From Candidatus Nitrosymbiomonas proteolyticus (GTDB lineage Bacteria > Armatimonadota > Fimbriimonadia > Fimbriimonadales > Fimbriimonadaceae), in NCBI GenBank assembly GCA_017347465.1, contig AP021858.1, positions 2,002,472 through 2,066,471 of the forward strand: DNA of 64,000 nt. Direction: 5' to 3'. A program made the position numbers and the translations under genes. Positions 19,197 to 27,632 of the stretch are shown here, one piece after another (the first letter of the stretch is position 1; the number at the start of each line of letters is the position of its first letter). The notes beneath the pieces were generated by a model. It saw only the letters and a list, made by a program, of their open reading frames with translations. It made no database searches and had not been told where the DNA came from.

Positions 19197-19250
19197 GAGG
19201 ACAGTTTCGCCGTCCTCGCGTAGGAGTCCTGCCCAATTGGGCCGAGCGGC

Positions 19251-20930
19251 CTACGCGGCGCGCAGAGCGTTGCGAGCGCCTTCTTCTGACCAAGCGTCGA
19301 AACTCGGCGAGAACCAGTCGATCCCCCAGAGTTCGAACGGCGTCGGGACGCCCCCTGGCCCGTAGTGGCGGACGAGCTTTCTGGCGAGCGCGTCCACGCT
19401 CCGTTGAGTCAGCGCGCGCACCTTTTCAGACGGCTCGGACTTGAAGCTGACTTGGCCCTCGTGGTGGACGAAGACGTCGGTGGCGACGAGTAGCCGGAAA
19501 CCCGCCTTCCTCAGCCGCCATGAGAGGTCAAGGTCGTCCATTCCGAGGAACAGCTCTTCATCGAGCCACTCCAATGCCTGCAAAACTGGTCTGCGTAGCA
19601 TCATGCAGAACCCGATGAGGATTCGTGATTCGATCGCATGGCGAGCGTTGGCGCGGGCAATATGCGCGGCGACCGAGTCGTAGGAGTGCTGCCCCGAGGA
19701 GCCCATCGGGAGGTGCAACTCCAGCTTCTGCAAGCCTACGACGTAATCAGAAAGGGGGCCGACCGCGCCTACGTCGGGCTGGTCAAAGTGTTGCCTGAGC
19801 CTTGCGAGCCATCCTTCTGTCACGACCGTATCGGGGTTGAGGAGAACGACAAAGTCACCGGTCGAAGCTCTCAAACCCACATTGGTCCCACCCGAAAACC
19901 CCAGGTTCTCGGAGTTCAACAGGACGCGGATGCGGGGGTCGGCCTGGGCGATTCCTCGGAGAACGTCTGCCGTCCCATCGCGCGAAGCATTGTCGACAAG
20001 GATGATCTCGTCGTTGAGGCCGAGGTATCGCAGCGCGCTCTCGACGCAGGGGCCGATCGTCCGCATCGAGTTGTAGGTGAGAATCACCACGGAGATCGAG
20101 TCGGATCGGGGATGCTCCGTTCGTTCGGACTCCGCGTGCGAAGGGTTGCCGGCGATATGTCCGAACCCGTACATCGAAGGATGCGGGCGTACGGTGCCCG
20201 CCTCGTCGCGAAGCCCGTCGGGAATGAACTGGCCCTGCCACTTGGCGATCAAGGTTCTCAGGGGCAAGACTTCCCTGGCGTCGCGTCGCAAGGAAGGACT
20301 GTTTGGGGAGACCGCGAACTCAGATTCCCGCCGTACGCAAAGCCTCCAGTTCTGAGATCGGAGCGCAAGGCAGAGCGCGAAGCCAAGCAGGGGCTCGGGG
20401 ACTTCGGGGTCCCACCCGCCCACTCCCCAAAAACAAGGCTTCCGAATCAGAAGGCAGTCGATGTGGACAGCAGAGCAGAGGTCAGTGCTTCCGCCGTCGG
20501 GAACCGGAGTTCTGAGAATGGGCTGGCGAGTCATTCGATCTTCGATCAGCGCGAACCCGTTGGGGAGCGCTTCGCCCTGAACCGTGCGGAGCGAAGGGGT
20601 TGCGCCTGCGATCGCGATGTCCTCTTGCCAATTGCCGGCAAGGGAAGCGAAGTCGGGCGCAGGCCCCCCAACGCCGAACGGTAAGAAGAGCAGGAGTTCG
20701 CCCTTGGCTCTCTGCGCCGCGGCATTGAGAGCCGTCGCCAGGTTCTCGGAATCGCTGCGGCCCGCCTCGACGCATTCCCAAGCTCCCGGCCAAGCGGCCT
20801 CAGCTGCGGAGAGAAACGCCTGCGTGGGCTTGGAGTCGAAGCCCACGATGAGGCTCACCTTTGGGCCGGTTGCGGCACGGCTCTGGTCGAGAGCCTCTCC
20901 AACCTCCAAAGCGCGGATTCTCATTCCCAT
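19251..20930 (-). CDS. Two-domain GT2 glycosyltransferase
   Basis: A 559-residue protein. Residues 1-270 form a degenerate GT-A-like domain (begins KVSLIVGFDS; the expected DxD position reads LLLFLPFG). Residues 285-520 form a canonical GT2 domain: ISVVILTYNS, IILVDNASRDGT, ENLGFSGGTNVGL and the metal site VVLLNPDT. The fold matches rhamnosyl-type transferases. ATG 20930 has AAGAGGAG upstream. It ends an operon of surface-sugar genes and probably adds a sugar to a cell-surface polymer. Confidence 0.88.
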   Translation of the reverse strand: MGMRIRALEVGEALDQSRAATGPKVSLIVGFDSKPTQAFLSAAEAAWPGAWECVEAGRSDSENLATALNAAAQRAKGELLLFLPFGVGGPAPDFASLAGNWQEDIAIAGATPSLRTVQGEALPNGFALIEDRMTRQPILRTPVPDGGSTDLCSAVHIDCLLIRKPCFWGVGGWDPEVPEPLLGFALCLALRSQNWRLCVRRESEFAVSPNSPSLRRDAREVLPLRTLIAKWQGQFIPDGLRDEAGTVRPHPSMYGFGHIAGNPSHAESERTEHPRSDSISVVILTYNSMRTIGPCVESALRYLGLNDEIILVDNASRDGTADVLRGIAQADPRIRVLLNSENLGFSGGTNVGLRASTGDFVVLLNPDTVVTEGWLARLRQHFDQPDVGAVGPLSDYVVGLQKLELHLPMGSSGQHSYDSVAAHIARANARHAIESRILIGFCMMLRRPVLQALEWLDEELFLGMDDLDLSWRLRKAGFRLLVATDVFVHHEGQVSFKSEPSEKVRALTQRSVDALARKLVRHYGPGGVPTPFELWGIDWFSPSFDAWSEEGARNALRAA

Positions 20931-20934
20931 CGTT

Positions 20935-21606
20935 TCAACTCCTCTTGGGAAGGCGCTTGGACAAGACGCCGTATTCCCCAGTCCGAAGCTTTCGCTCGCT
21001 GAACATCGTGTGGATCGGACGGATGCCAAACCCACCCAGAAAGAAGGCCAGCGGCCAACCCCTTTCCATCGCCTGCTGCTCGACCTTGGTCGAAGGAATC
21101 GCATCGAGTAGCTTCATCTGGTCGAGCTTCAGCAAGGACTCGCGGCTCGCGGCGAACATCGGGCCGAATACGCCGAGCGGCGGGACCCGGTCGGTGCGGT
21201 ACTGCTGACGAATGAACTCGAGCTGCCCCTCCTCATCCCATTGGAGAGGGAAGGTGAGCCAAGGCACGCAGCCGACGCCGTAGGTCAGGCGCGAGGTGAA
21301 CGCCTCCGTCCAGCTGGGTTCTTTTGGGCACGCGCTGTCCTGCAAGAAAATGTAAGAGTCCGCGGCGAGCTTCCGAAAGGCGTGCAGATACGCGCCCGTG
21401 TCATATCCCTTGTAGGGGGTCTGATCAACGGACAGTCGAAGCGGGCCGGAGTAGGCGGCGAGGGTTGAAAGGTACTCCTGCGCTTCCGGAGCCGACGACT
21501 GCGTATCGACGATCACGACTTCATGGCCGCCATCCCCGCATTCCTCGATCGACCGGATCAGCTCAGGCAGAAACCTGTGTCCGTTGTTCGTGGCGACGAC
21601 GATCAT
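20935..21606 (-). CDS. GT-A-like protein, putative glycosyltransferase
   Basis: A 223-residue protein starting MIVVATNNGHRFLPELIRSI, then EVVIVDTQSS, the pattern of the first two beta strands of GT2 enzymes. The metal site may be FLQDSACP. A YKGYDTGAYLHAF motif resembles the variable loop of rhamnan-type enzymes. It overlaps the GDPD-like gene by 44 nt and lies 4 nt before the large GT2 gene. Substrate unknown. Confidence 0.7.
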   Translation of the reverse strand: MIVVATNNGHRFLPELIRSIEECGDGGHEVVIVDTQSSAPEAQEYLSTLAAYSGPLRLSVDQTPYKGYDTGAYLHAFRKLAADSYIFLQDSACPKEPSWTEAFTSRLTYGVGCVPWLTFPLQWDEEGQLEFIRQQYRTDRVPPLGVFGPMFAASRESLLKLDQMKLLDAIPSTKVEQQAMERGWPLAFFLGGFGIRPIHTMFSERKLRTGEYGVLSKRLPKRS

Positions 21607-22183
21607 GTGCCCACCTCTCCGGGTAATCGGTGCAGACGCCCTCGAAGCCGAGGTACCGCGTGTAATCGATGAACAGGTCTTCGAGCTGCCATCCGTGCAG
21701 TTCGGGCGAGACCAAGTAGCCATGCCGCACCGAGATCGGAAGGTCGTCGGTGTCTCGAACGTAGTCGAGCCACACCCCATAGAACGGCCCTTCGATTCGT
21801 TCGTACCGACTGGTTCTGGCAAGGGTTCGGAGCCCCAGCTTCTCCGCCCGCAGCATGTCGGGCACGATGAGGTCGGCGGCGAGAACTCGGCTGAGCGGCA
21901 CATGGGCGCATTCGAGACTGCGGACCGCATGATCGACGATGCCGCTCTCTTTGAAGTCGAGGATCAGGGGGCCGCTGAATCCCGCCAGTAGCGACTCGAG
22001 TTTGGGACATCTCTCAGGGTCGAAGTGGGCGTCGTGAGCGGCGAACAAGGTCCCGTCGAGCGAGCGCGCATCGACTTCGATCCCCCATCCATTCGCCGCG
22101 GCTCGCGCCACCTGATCGGGGGTGTTGGCACGATGGACGTAAACCGTGGACGTGCCGTCGGTAATGGGCTCGTAGGCTCCCAT
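21563..22183 (-). CDS. Glycerophosphodiester phosphodiesterase-like protein
   Basis: A 206-residue TIM-barrel-like protein. VHRANTPDQVARAAANGWGIEVDARSLDG matches the HRG/GxExD part of GDPD enzymes, with AAHDAHFD supplying the second His-Asp pair. The family hydrolyses glycerophosphodiesters, but here the first motif is HRA instead of HRG and the barrel is short. It directly follows the nucleotidyltransferase gene (1-nt spacing), so it may handle a phosphodiester in glycan synthesis. Confidence 0.68.
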   Translation of the reverse strand: MGAYEPITDGTSTVYVHRANTPDQVARAAANGWGIEVDARSLDGTLFAAHDAHFDPERCPKLESLLAGFSGPLILDFKESGIVDHAVRSLECAHVPLSRVLAADLIVPDMLRAEKLGLRTLARTSRYERIEGPFYGVWLDYVRDTDDLPISVRHGYLVSPELHGWQLEDLFIDYTRYLGFEGVCTDYPERWAHDRRRHEQRTQVSA

Positions 22184-22882
22184 TTATGCCGCCACCTGAT
22201 CGTAATGTCGTTGGAGGTCCTCGGGCGTCCCGATTCCGAACATCTCGGTCACAGGGAACGTTCGCACAAAGAGCTCTTCTGTGAGTTCATTGAACACCGG
22301 GCAAACGTAGAACTCGCCCCGTACTCGCTTATCGGCCTGGATCATTCGATTCGCTCCCCGTACCCAGTCCGATCCGCGCCGGAAGGAGTACACGCCGACC
22401 GTCGCCCAGTTGCTGATCGGCCGCTTTTCCGCGACCTCGACGACTCGGCCGTTCTCTTCGCGGGCATAGCTCCACTTCGACTCGGTGGAGGGGAAGGTCA
22501 TGATTCCGGCCTCCGACTCGCTTAGGAACCGCAACCAGGCCTCCTTGTCGTAGCGAACGTACTGGTCGCTGTTGGCGATGAGGAGCGGCTCGTCGGAATC
22601 GATAAACGTCTCGGCGTGCAGGACGGTGCAGGCCGCCCCTTCCGTGGGCCGCTGCACCGGGATAAACGCCACATCCGAACGGTACGGCAGGTTGGTGTTT
22701 TGCAGGTGCGCGAGGTGTTCGAGTCGGCACAAGAGGTAATACTTCGCGCCGGGGACTTCGAGGTTGTCCAGCACGTGCTCGATCATCGACCGGCCTTTGA
22801 TGGGGATGAACGGCTTCGGGATCGAATACCCCGCTGCGACGAAACGCGAGCCTGCGCCGGCCATGGGGATCACAACGTTCAC
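22184..22882 (-). CDS. Nucleotidyltransferase (sugar-phosphate NTase family)
   Basis: A 232-residue NTP transferase. The N-terminal MAGAGSRFVAAGYSIPKPFIPIKG is the nucleotide-binding signature (GxGxR...PK), and LLIANSDQYV carries the metal Asp. It should activate a phosphorylated sugar or alcohol as an NDP/NMP derivative. It overlaps the HAD gene by 4 nt, so the two products are probably consecutive pathway enzymes. Confidence 0.88.
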   Translation of the reverse strand: MNVVIPMAGAGSRFVAAGYSIPKPFIPIKGRSMIEHVLDNLEVPGAKYYLLCRLEHLAHLQNTNLPYRSDVAFIPVQRPTEGAACTVLHAETFIDSDEPLLIANSDQYVRYDKEAWLRFLSESEAGIMTFPSTESKWSYAREENGRVVEVAEKRPISNWATVGVYSFRRGSDWVRGANRMIQADKRVRGEFYVCPVFNELTEELFVRTFPVTEMFGIGTPEDLQRHYDQVAA

Positions 22883-23517
22883 GCGGCCCTCCTAAGCTCC
22901 TGGGGTTCATCGAGAATACGATTGAGCAATGTGACGTTTACCTCCTGGGGGCCAGAAACGGCGATGACCGAGCGAGGGCCCGCGGCTTCGGCTGCCTGCA
23001 AACCGATGGGGGAGTCTTCGACGATCGTCGATTCGTAGGGCTGCAGGCCAAGTCGCTGGCAGGCTGCCCAATAGATGTCGGGATGGGGCTTGTTGTTGGA
23101 GACGGCCTCATTGCCGAGCACCAAGTGGGGCAGCCGCTCGACCCCGACCGCTTTCAGCATCCGCCCTACGCTCTCCGTGATTGCGTTGGAACAGACACCG
23201 ATCTTGAGTCCCGACAGCCGGAGAATCTCCAGAAGCTCGACCTTCGTGGAGTCGGGCTCGATGCGATCTTCGATCAGCTCGATCGTGTACTTCTGCTTGG
23301 CCTGGTGGACCGGCTCGTGCGCGTCCAAGGGCAGTTTGCCTTCCTCGCTGAGTCGCTTCAGCTTGACCGCCGTAGGCAGCCCGTTGAACCCGGTGAGGTG
23401 CTCCTCATAGGGGATAGGGCAGCCATAAGGCTCAAGCGCCCGGTTGAGCGCCTCGAAGTGCAAATCGCACGCGTTGACGAGGACTCCGTCGAGATCGAAG
23501 AGTACGGCTCGAAGCAT
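22879..23517 (-). CDS. HAD-superfamily hydrolase (beta-PGM-like)
   Basis: A 212-residue haloacid-dehalogenase-type phosphatase with all motifs: DLDGVLVNA (motif I), CSNA (II), KPHPDIY (III, Lys) and IVEDSPIG (IV). The cap domain is the small helical type. It heads the minus-strand operon with the nucleotidyltransferase and glycosyltransferases. It may dephosphorylate or isomerise a sugar phosphate for that pathway; the exact substrate is not readable. Confidence 0.9.
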   Translation of the reverse strand: MLRAVLFDLDGVLVNACDLHFEALNRALEPYGCPIPYEEHLTGFNGLPTAVKLKRLSEEGKLPLDAHEPVHQAKQKYTIELIEDRIEPDSTKVELLEILRLSGLKIGVCSNAITESVGRMLKAVGVERLPHLVLGNEAVSNNKPHPDIYWAACQRLGLQPYESTIVEDSPIGLQAAEAAGPRSVIAVSGPQEVNVTLLNRILDEPQELRRAA

Positions 23518-23692
23518 TCGGTCACCAAAAGTTGATCGGTCGGAAACGCCGCGGCAGGGGACGCTCTCCGCGTTCCGTTCGGCTGTTCCCAGCAGAATTG
23601 TCGGTCCCTCGGCGGCGATTTGGAGGGCCGAAATTGGGGCGTCGAGTGCGCTTTCGCCAGAAAAACCCCTCCATGGGCCTACGCAGAGAAAG

Positions 23693-23707
23693 TTATCGTG
23701 TGATAAT
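23693..23707 (+). promoter_or_regulatory. Palindromic operator overlapping the feoA -10 element
   Basis: TTATC (23693-23697), GTGT, GATAA (23702-23706) is a perfect 5-bp inverted repeat. GATAAT (23702-23707) also serves as a good -10 hexamer, 10 nt before the feoA ATG. Binding of a repressor here would block transcription. A Fur- or DtxR-type iron regulator is the natural candidate, but the site matches neither consensus fully. Confidence 0.5.
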
Positions 23708-23717
23708 ATATGTAGCC

Positions 23718-23981
23718 ATGACTAAAGATGAGGTCACTGCGCGATCTTGGATCCTGCTGGACGCCCTTCCCTTAGGGAGACGGGCGATCGTACGCGCGAT
23801 TCATCTGAAGGGCGCGGAGCGCAGAAGGCTGCTCGACCTTGGCTTTACGGTCGGCGCCCAAGTGGAGGCGGTCCAGCGGAGTCCCCTGGGTGATCCGGTT
23901 GCCTATCGAGTTCGGGGTTCGCTTTTGGCGCTCAGAGCCGAACAGGCAAGCGATATCGAGGTGGAGCCATGCGCGGCGTAG
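23718..23981 (+). CDS. feoA: Ferrous iron transport protein FeoA
   Basis: An 87-residue SH3-like protein: LDALPLGRRAIVRAIHLKG, then RRRLLDLGFTVGAQVEAV and ALRAEQASDIEVEP are the FeoA pattern. It supports FeoB at the membrane. No Shine-Dalgarno precedes ATG 23718, and the probable -10 box ends 10 nt upstream, so the mRNA may be leaderless. The stop lies 13 nt inside feoB. Confidence 0.93.
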   Translation: MTKDEVTARSWILLDALPLGRRAIVRAIHLKGAERRRLLDLGFTVGAQVEAVQRSPLGDPVAYRVRGSLLALRAEQASDIEVEPCAA

Positions 23982-24814
23982 CCGAGGGAAGCGCCAAGGG
24001 TTGTGAGGGCTGCGCGAATTGCGGGCCGACTCTAATCACAGCCGGAATGAACCTCTCGGACTGCGACTATGTGGTAGCGCTCGCAGGGAATCCGAACACG
24101 GGGAAGAGCACCGTATTCAACGCCCTGACCGGACTTCGGCAGCACGTGGGGAACTGGCCTGGGAAAACCGTCCAGAGAGCGGAAGGCGCGATGGCGGTCG
24201 GCAAGGGGGACGCGAGAAAGAAGTATAAGATCGTCGACTTGCCGGGAACGTACTCGTTGCTCTCGCAAAGTACGGACGAAGAGATCGCCCGCGACTTCTT
24301 GCTGTTTGGAAGTCCTGACGTAACGGTGATCGTTGTAGACGCAACCTGCTTGGAACGGAATCTCAACCTGGTGCTGCAGGTGCTGGAGATCACGAGCCGA
24401 GCAGTGGTGGCTTTGAACCTAATGGATGAAGCGGAAAGGAACGGCCTGAAGGTCGATCCCCGGGCGCTGGCACGGGACCTGGGGGTACCCGTGATTCCCA
24501 TGGCTGCCCGGCGCGGCCGTGGGGTTCGCGAGCTTGTGGCGGCGATCGGGGAGATCGCTGCTAACCCCAACGGCGCGCGGCCAAGGCCCTCGACTCCACT
24601 CCCGGCCAAACTGGAGTCGGCGATTGAAGACCTCAGCCATCAGATCATCGAGGCGTACCCGAACCTCCCCAACGCAAGATGGATCGCACTCCGGCTGATC
24701 GAAGGCGATCCCAGCGTGACGCGGGAGGTCGAAGCCGGCACCCTCGGGCAGATTGGGCACGACCTGAGCGTGGAATCGACGCGGCCAAAGGCCAGCGCGG
24801 AGGCCGCATTGTGA
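23969..24814 (+). CDS. feoB: FeoB GTPase domain, separate ORF
   Basis: A 281-residue protein equal to the cytoplasmic part of FeoB. G1 is GNPNTGKST (40-48), G3 DLPGTYSL (about 90), G4 NLMD (150-153), followed by the helical GDI domain. The frame stops cleanly before the membrane part. The N-terminus carries Cys-x2-Cys-x2-Cys at 12, 15 and 18, possibly a metal or Fe-S site. The stop overlaps the GTG start of the membrane ORF as GTGA, so the two halves are made together in equal amounts. Confidence 0.93.
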   Translation: MRGVAEGSAKGCEGCANCGPTLITAGMNLSDCDYVVALAGNPNTGKSTVFNALTGLRQHVGNWPGKTVQRAEGAMAVGKGDARKKYKIVDLPGTYSLLSQSTDEEIARDFLLFGSPDVTVIVVDATCLERNLNLVLQVLEITSRAVVALNLMDEAERNGLKVDPRALARDLGVPVIPMAARRGRGVRELVAAIGEIAANPNGARPRPSTPLPAKLESAIEDLSHQIIEAYPNLPNARWIALRLIEGDPSVTREVEAGTLGQIGHDLSVESTRPKASAEAAL

Positions 24815-26226
24815 GCGCGGCCTCCCCAATTCTTTCGACCGCCCAGCGGTACCGCTCTGAATTCGGCGAAGGGATGCACGACGAGATCGTGGGCGCGCTG
24901 TATGAAGAAGCCTCGCGCATCGCCTCGCAGGCCGTTTGGCAAGAAGGCGCGGAGCGCAAGCTGCGATGGGACCAGTGGCTCGATAAGGTCCTGACCAGCC
25001 GAATCTGGGGCTTTCCTGCGATGGCGCTGCTGTTTGGCGCGGTCTTTTGGGTGACGATCACCGGCGCGAACGTCCCTTCGTCGTTGCTGGGCGACCTCTT
25101 GATGGGCACGGTCTACGGCTGGCTCCACCAGGGAGCGAACGCCCTCCACGCGCCGGAATGGCTGTCCGGATTCCTGATCGACGGCGTGTACCTGGCGATG
25201 GCGTGGGTGGTTAGCGTGATGCTTCCTCCGATGGCGATCTTCTTCCCGGTGTTCACGTTGCTCGAAGACCTCGGGTACCTGCCGAGGGTGGCCTTCAATT
25301 TGGACCGGGCGTTCAAGGGCGCGGGCGCGCACGGAAAGCAGGCCCTCAGCATGATGATGGGGTTCGGATGCAACGCTGCCGGGGTGGTGAGCACTCGAAT
25401 CATCGACAGCCCGAGAGAGCGCCTGATTGCCATCCTCACGAACAACTTCTCGATCTGCAACGGCCGTTGGCCGACGCTGATTCTTATGGCCACGATCTTC
25501 GTCGCGGCCACCATGCCACCCGCGTTCGCGAGCGCGGTGGCCGCCGCAACGGTGGTCGGAATCGCCGCACTGGGGGTGGTTTTCACGCTCTTGACCTCGA
25601 AACTCCTTAGCAAGACCCTCTTGAAGGGCGAATCGTCGGTCTTCACCCTCGAACTGCCCCCCTACCGCCCGCCAAGGGTTCTCCAGACGCTCTACACTTC
25701 TCTGATCGACCGGACTCTGCTCGTCCTTTGGCGAGCGGTCGTGATGGCCGCGCCCGCAGGCGCCGTGATCTGGCTGATCTCCAACGTATCGGTCGCCGGA
25801 AACTCGCTCGCGCACTGGATGGTTTCGGGGCTCGAACCGCTCGGCGTGTGGGTCGGCCTCAACGGAGTGATTCTCGTCGCGTACATCGTCGCGATCCCCG
25901 CCAACGAGATCATCATTCCGACGATCCTCATGCTGACGCTCAACCTCGCCAAGTCTTCGCTCGCGTCCCAAGGGGTTATGATCGAACTTGAGGAGTCCGA
26001 CATCAAGGGCGTGCTGACGGGGCTGGGTGGATGGACCGCGCTCACAGGGATCAACCTCATGCTGTTCAGTCTTCTCCACAACCCCTGCAGCACCACGCTC
26101 CTGACGATTTTCAAGGAGACCGGGAGCAAGAAGTGGACTCTAATTTCGGCTTTACTGCCGCTTGCGATCGGGTTTGCAGTTTGCTTTCTGACGGCGTCGG
26201 TCGCGCGGTTGCTGGGCTGGGCGTAG
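24811..26226 (+). CDS. feoB: FeoB membrane domain, separate ORF
   Basis: A 471-residue membrane protein equal to the C-terminal part of FeoB. It contains two Gate-like segments: GFGCNAAGVVSTRIIDS followed by NNFSICNGRWPTLI, and LHNPCSTTLLTIFKETGS, matching the Cys-containing gates of FeoB. The second-gate tetrad differs from the common SCGARLP. It forms the Fe(II) channel. The start is GTG 24811, overlapping the GTPase stop; an upstream ATG-initiated frame is a shadow. Confidence 0.92.
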   Translation: MSAASPILSTAQRYRSEFGEGMHDEIVGALYEEASRIASQAVWQEGAERKLRWDQWLDKVLTSRIWGFPAMALLFGAVFWVTITGANVPSSLLGDLLMGTVYGWLHQGANALHAPEWLSGFLIDGVYLAMAWVVSVMLPPMAIFFPVFTLLEDLGYLPRVAFNLDRAFKGAGAHGKQALSMMMGFGCNAAGVVSTRIIDSPRERLIAILTNNFSICNGRWPTLILMATIFVAATMPPAFASAVAAATVVGIAALGVVFTLLTSKLLSKTLLKGESSVFTLELPPYRPPRVLQTLYTSLIDRTLLVLWRAVVMAAPAGAVIWLISNVSVAGNSLAHWMVSGLEPLGVWVGLNGVILVAYIVAIPANEIIIPTILMLTLNLAKSSLASQGVMIELEESDIKGVLTGLGGWTALTGINLMLFSLLHNPCSTTLLTIFKETGSKKWTLISALLPLAIGFAVCFLTASVARLLGWA

Positions 26227-26276
26227 CTTGCGGCGCCTTTTCGGGACCAACGGCGAACCGCCCAACGATTGCGTCT

Positions 26277-26282
26277 TATAAT
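26277..26282 (+). promoter_or_regulatory. Perfect -10 hexamer 10 nt before a start codon
   Basis: TATAAT lies 10 nt upstream of ATG 26293 and no Shine-Dalgarno is present between them. Transcription would begin about 4 nt before the ATG, giving an almost leaderless mRNA for the 26293 gene and the nadC-birA genes behind it. No convincing -35 box is visible. Confidence 0.6.
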
Positions 26283-26292
26283 CAAGCGTTCG

Positions 26293-26781
26293 ATGGACGT
26301 TGTTCGTTACAAACCGGGTGAAGCGATCCGGTGGTTGGAAGTCGGGGCCGAGGACCTTCGGAAATCGGCGCGCTCCCGAAGTCGCAGGGTGGTGGCTTCG
26401 GCAGGGCGGCGGGACTTCACCACGGACCTGAAAGACGCCGCGGGAGCGTTGTTTGGGTTTGGAAAGAGCGCATGGGCCGATATCCTTCATAAACAGGCCG
26501 AAGCCAGCGAGTTCGCCCTTTACGACGACAAATTCGAGGTCATACGCCCCTCGACCAAGCGCACCGTGCGGTACTCCGACGTGGTGACGATGAAGCTCAA
26601 GAGCGAGAAACTCTCGGTGCAACTCCGGAGCGGGTCGATTTCCATCCGGCCCCACGCCTACGTCGTCAGCGGCCGGATCAAGGTTCCGATCGGGTGGACG
26701 CGCAACGAGATCGAAGTTCCGTACGAAACACTATTGAATGAACTCTCTGCGCGATGCGGGGTAAACATAGAAACGCTGTGA
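26293..26781 (+). CDS. Unknown protein with possible PH-like C-terminal domain
   Basis: A 162-residue soluble protein with no recognised family. Residues 1-60 are basic and helical (KSARSRSRR). Residues 75-150 alternate hydrophobic and polar residues as in a small beta barrel (FALYDDKFEVIRPSTKRTVR, then KLSVQLRSGSISIRP), which resembles bacterial PH-like folds. It is the first gene of an operon with nadC and birA. ATG 26293 is preferred because of the promoter position. Confidence 0.7.
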   Translation: MDVVRYKPGEAIRWLEVGAEDLRKSARSRSRRVVASAGRRDFTTDLKDAAGALFGFGKSAWADILHKQAEASEFALYDDKFEVIRPSTKRTVRYSDVVTMKLKSEKLSVQLRSGSISIRPHAYVVSGRIKVPIGWTRNEIEVPYETLLNELSARCGVNIETL

Positions 26782-27632
26782 GCTCTTGGCTGCAACCCGA
26801 ACCCACCAACTGGTGGCACGTCGTCGACGATGCGATCGAAGAAGACGTGGGTAGCGGAGACCTCACTTCAGGTTGCATCGACCCTGAGCAGACCTCGCGT
26901 TTTTACATCGAAGTGCAAGGCGACGGGGTGCTTTGCGGGCTCGGTATCGCCGAATACCTGCTCACGCCCTATCCCAGCGACCCGGACGGTTGCGGGCTCG
27001 CAACCCTTAGTACGGACGGCGACCTCGTCGAACGCGGGCAGAGGGTTTGTGAGGGCAACCTCCCGACGCGCCGAGTGCTCATGGCGGAGCGAACCCTCCT
27101 CAACTTCATGATGCACCTCAGCGGCGTGGCGACTCTGACCCGCCATTTCGTCGACAAGGTCCAAGGTACGAAGGCCAAAATCACCGACACCCGCAAGACG
27201 ATTCCCACGCTCCGAAGCCTACAGAAGTACGCGGTCAGGTGCGGGGGCGGACACAACCACCGCATGGGCCTGTTCGATGGGGTTCTCTTGAAGGACAACC
27301 ACATCGCCGCGACAGGAGGCATTCGCTCGACGATCGCTCGAGTTCGCGACTACGCCCCCCATCTGGTGAAGATCGAGGTCGAATGCACTTCGATCGAACA
27401 GGTCGACGAGGCGGTGGAAGCCGGCGCGGACGTGATCCTTCTCGATAACATGGACCCGTTCATGATGCGGGACGCCGTCAAGAAGTACGAAGGCAGGGTC
27501 GTGTTCGAAGCGAGTGGCGGGATCTCCCACGACACGGTGCGAGGGGTCGCCCAAACGGGAGTCGATCTGATCTCGCTAGGGATGCTGACTCACTCGGCAC
27601 CTGCGCTCCCCATGCACCTGGAGCTTGCGTGA
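26778..27632 (+). CDS. nadC: Nicotinate-nucleotide pyrophosphorylase (quinolinate PRTase)
   Basis: About 284 residues. The enzyme makes nicotinate mononucleotide from quinolinate and PRPP in NAD synthesis. EDVGSGDLTS, the ADTRKT-like TDTRKTIPTLRSLQKYAV, HNHRMGLFDGVLLKDNH and ILLDNM are all conserved. The start is either GTG 26778 (GTGA overlap with the previous stop, a style used by several neighbours) or ATG 26754; neither has a strong ribosome site. It is coupled to birA by another GTGA overlap. Confidence 0.95.
   Translation: MSSWLQPEPTNWWHVVDDAIEEDVGSGDLTSGCIDPEQTSRFYIEVQGDGVLCGLGIAEYLLTPYPSDPDGCGLATLSTDGDLVERGQRVCEGNLPTRRVLMAERTLLNFMMHLSGVATLTRHFVDKVQGTKAKITDTRKTIPTLRSLQKYAVRCGGGHNHRMGLFDGVLLKDNHIAATGGIRSTIARVRDYAPHLVKIEVECTSIEQVDEAVEAGADVILLDNMDPFMMRDAVKKYEGRVVFEASGGISHDTVRGVAQTGVDLISLGMLTHSAPALPMHLELA

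Noticed and set aside
24679-24810. In-frame upstream extension of the FeoB membrane ORF
   Set aside because: It runs through the GTPase gene in another frame and has no FeoB similarity; GTG 24811 explains the start.
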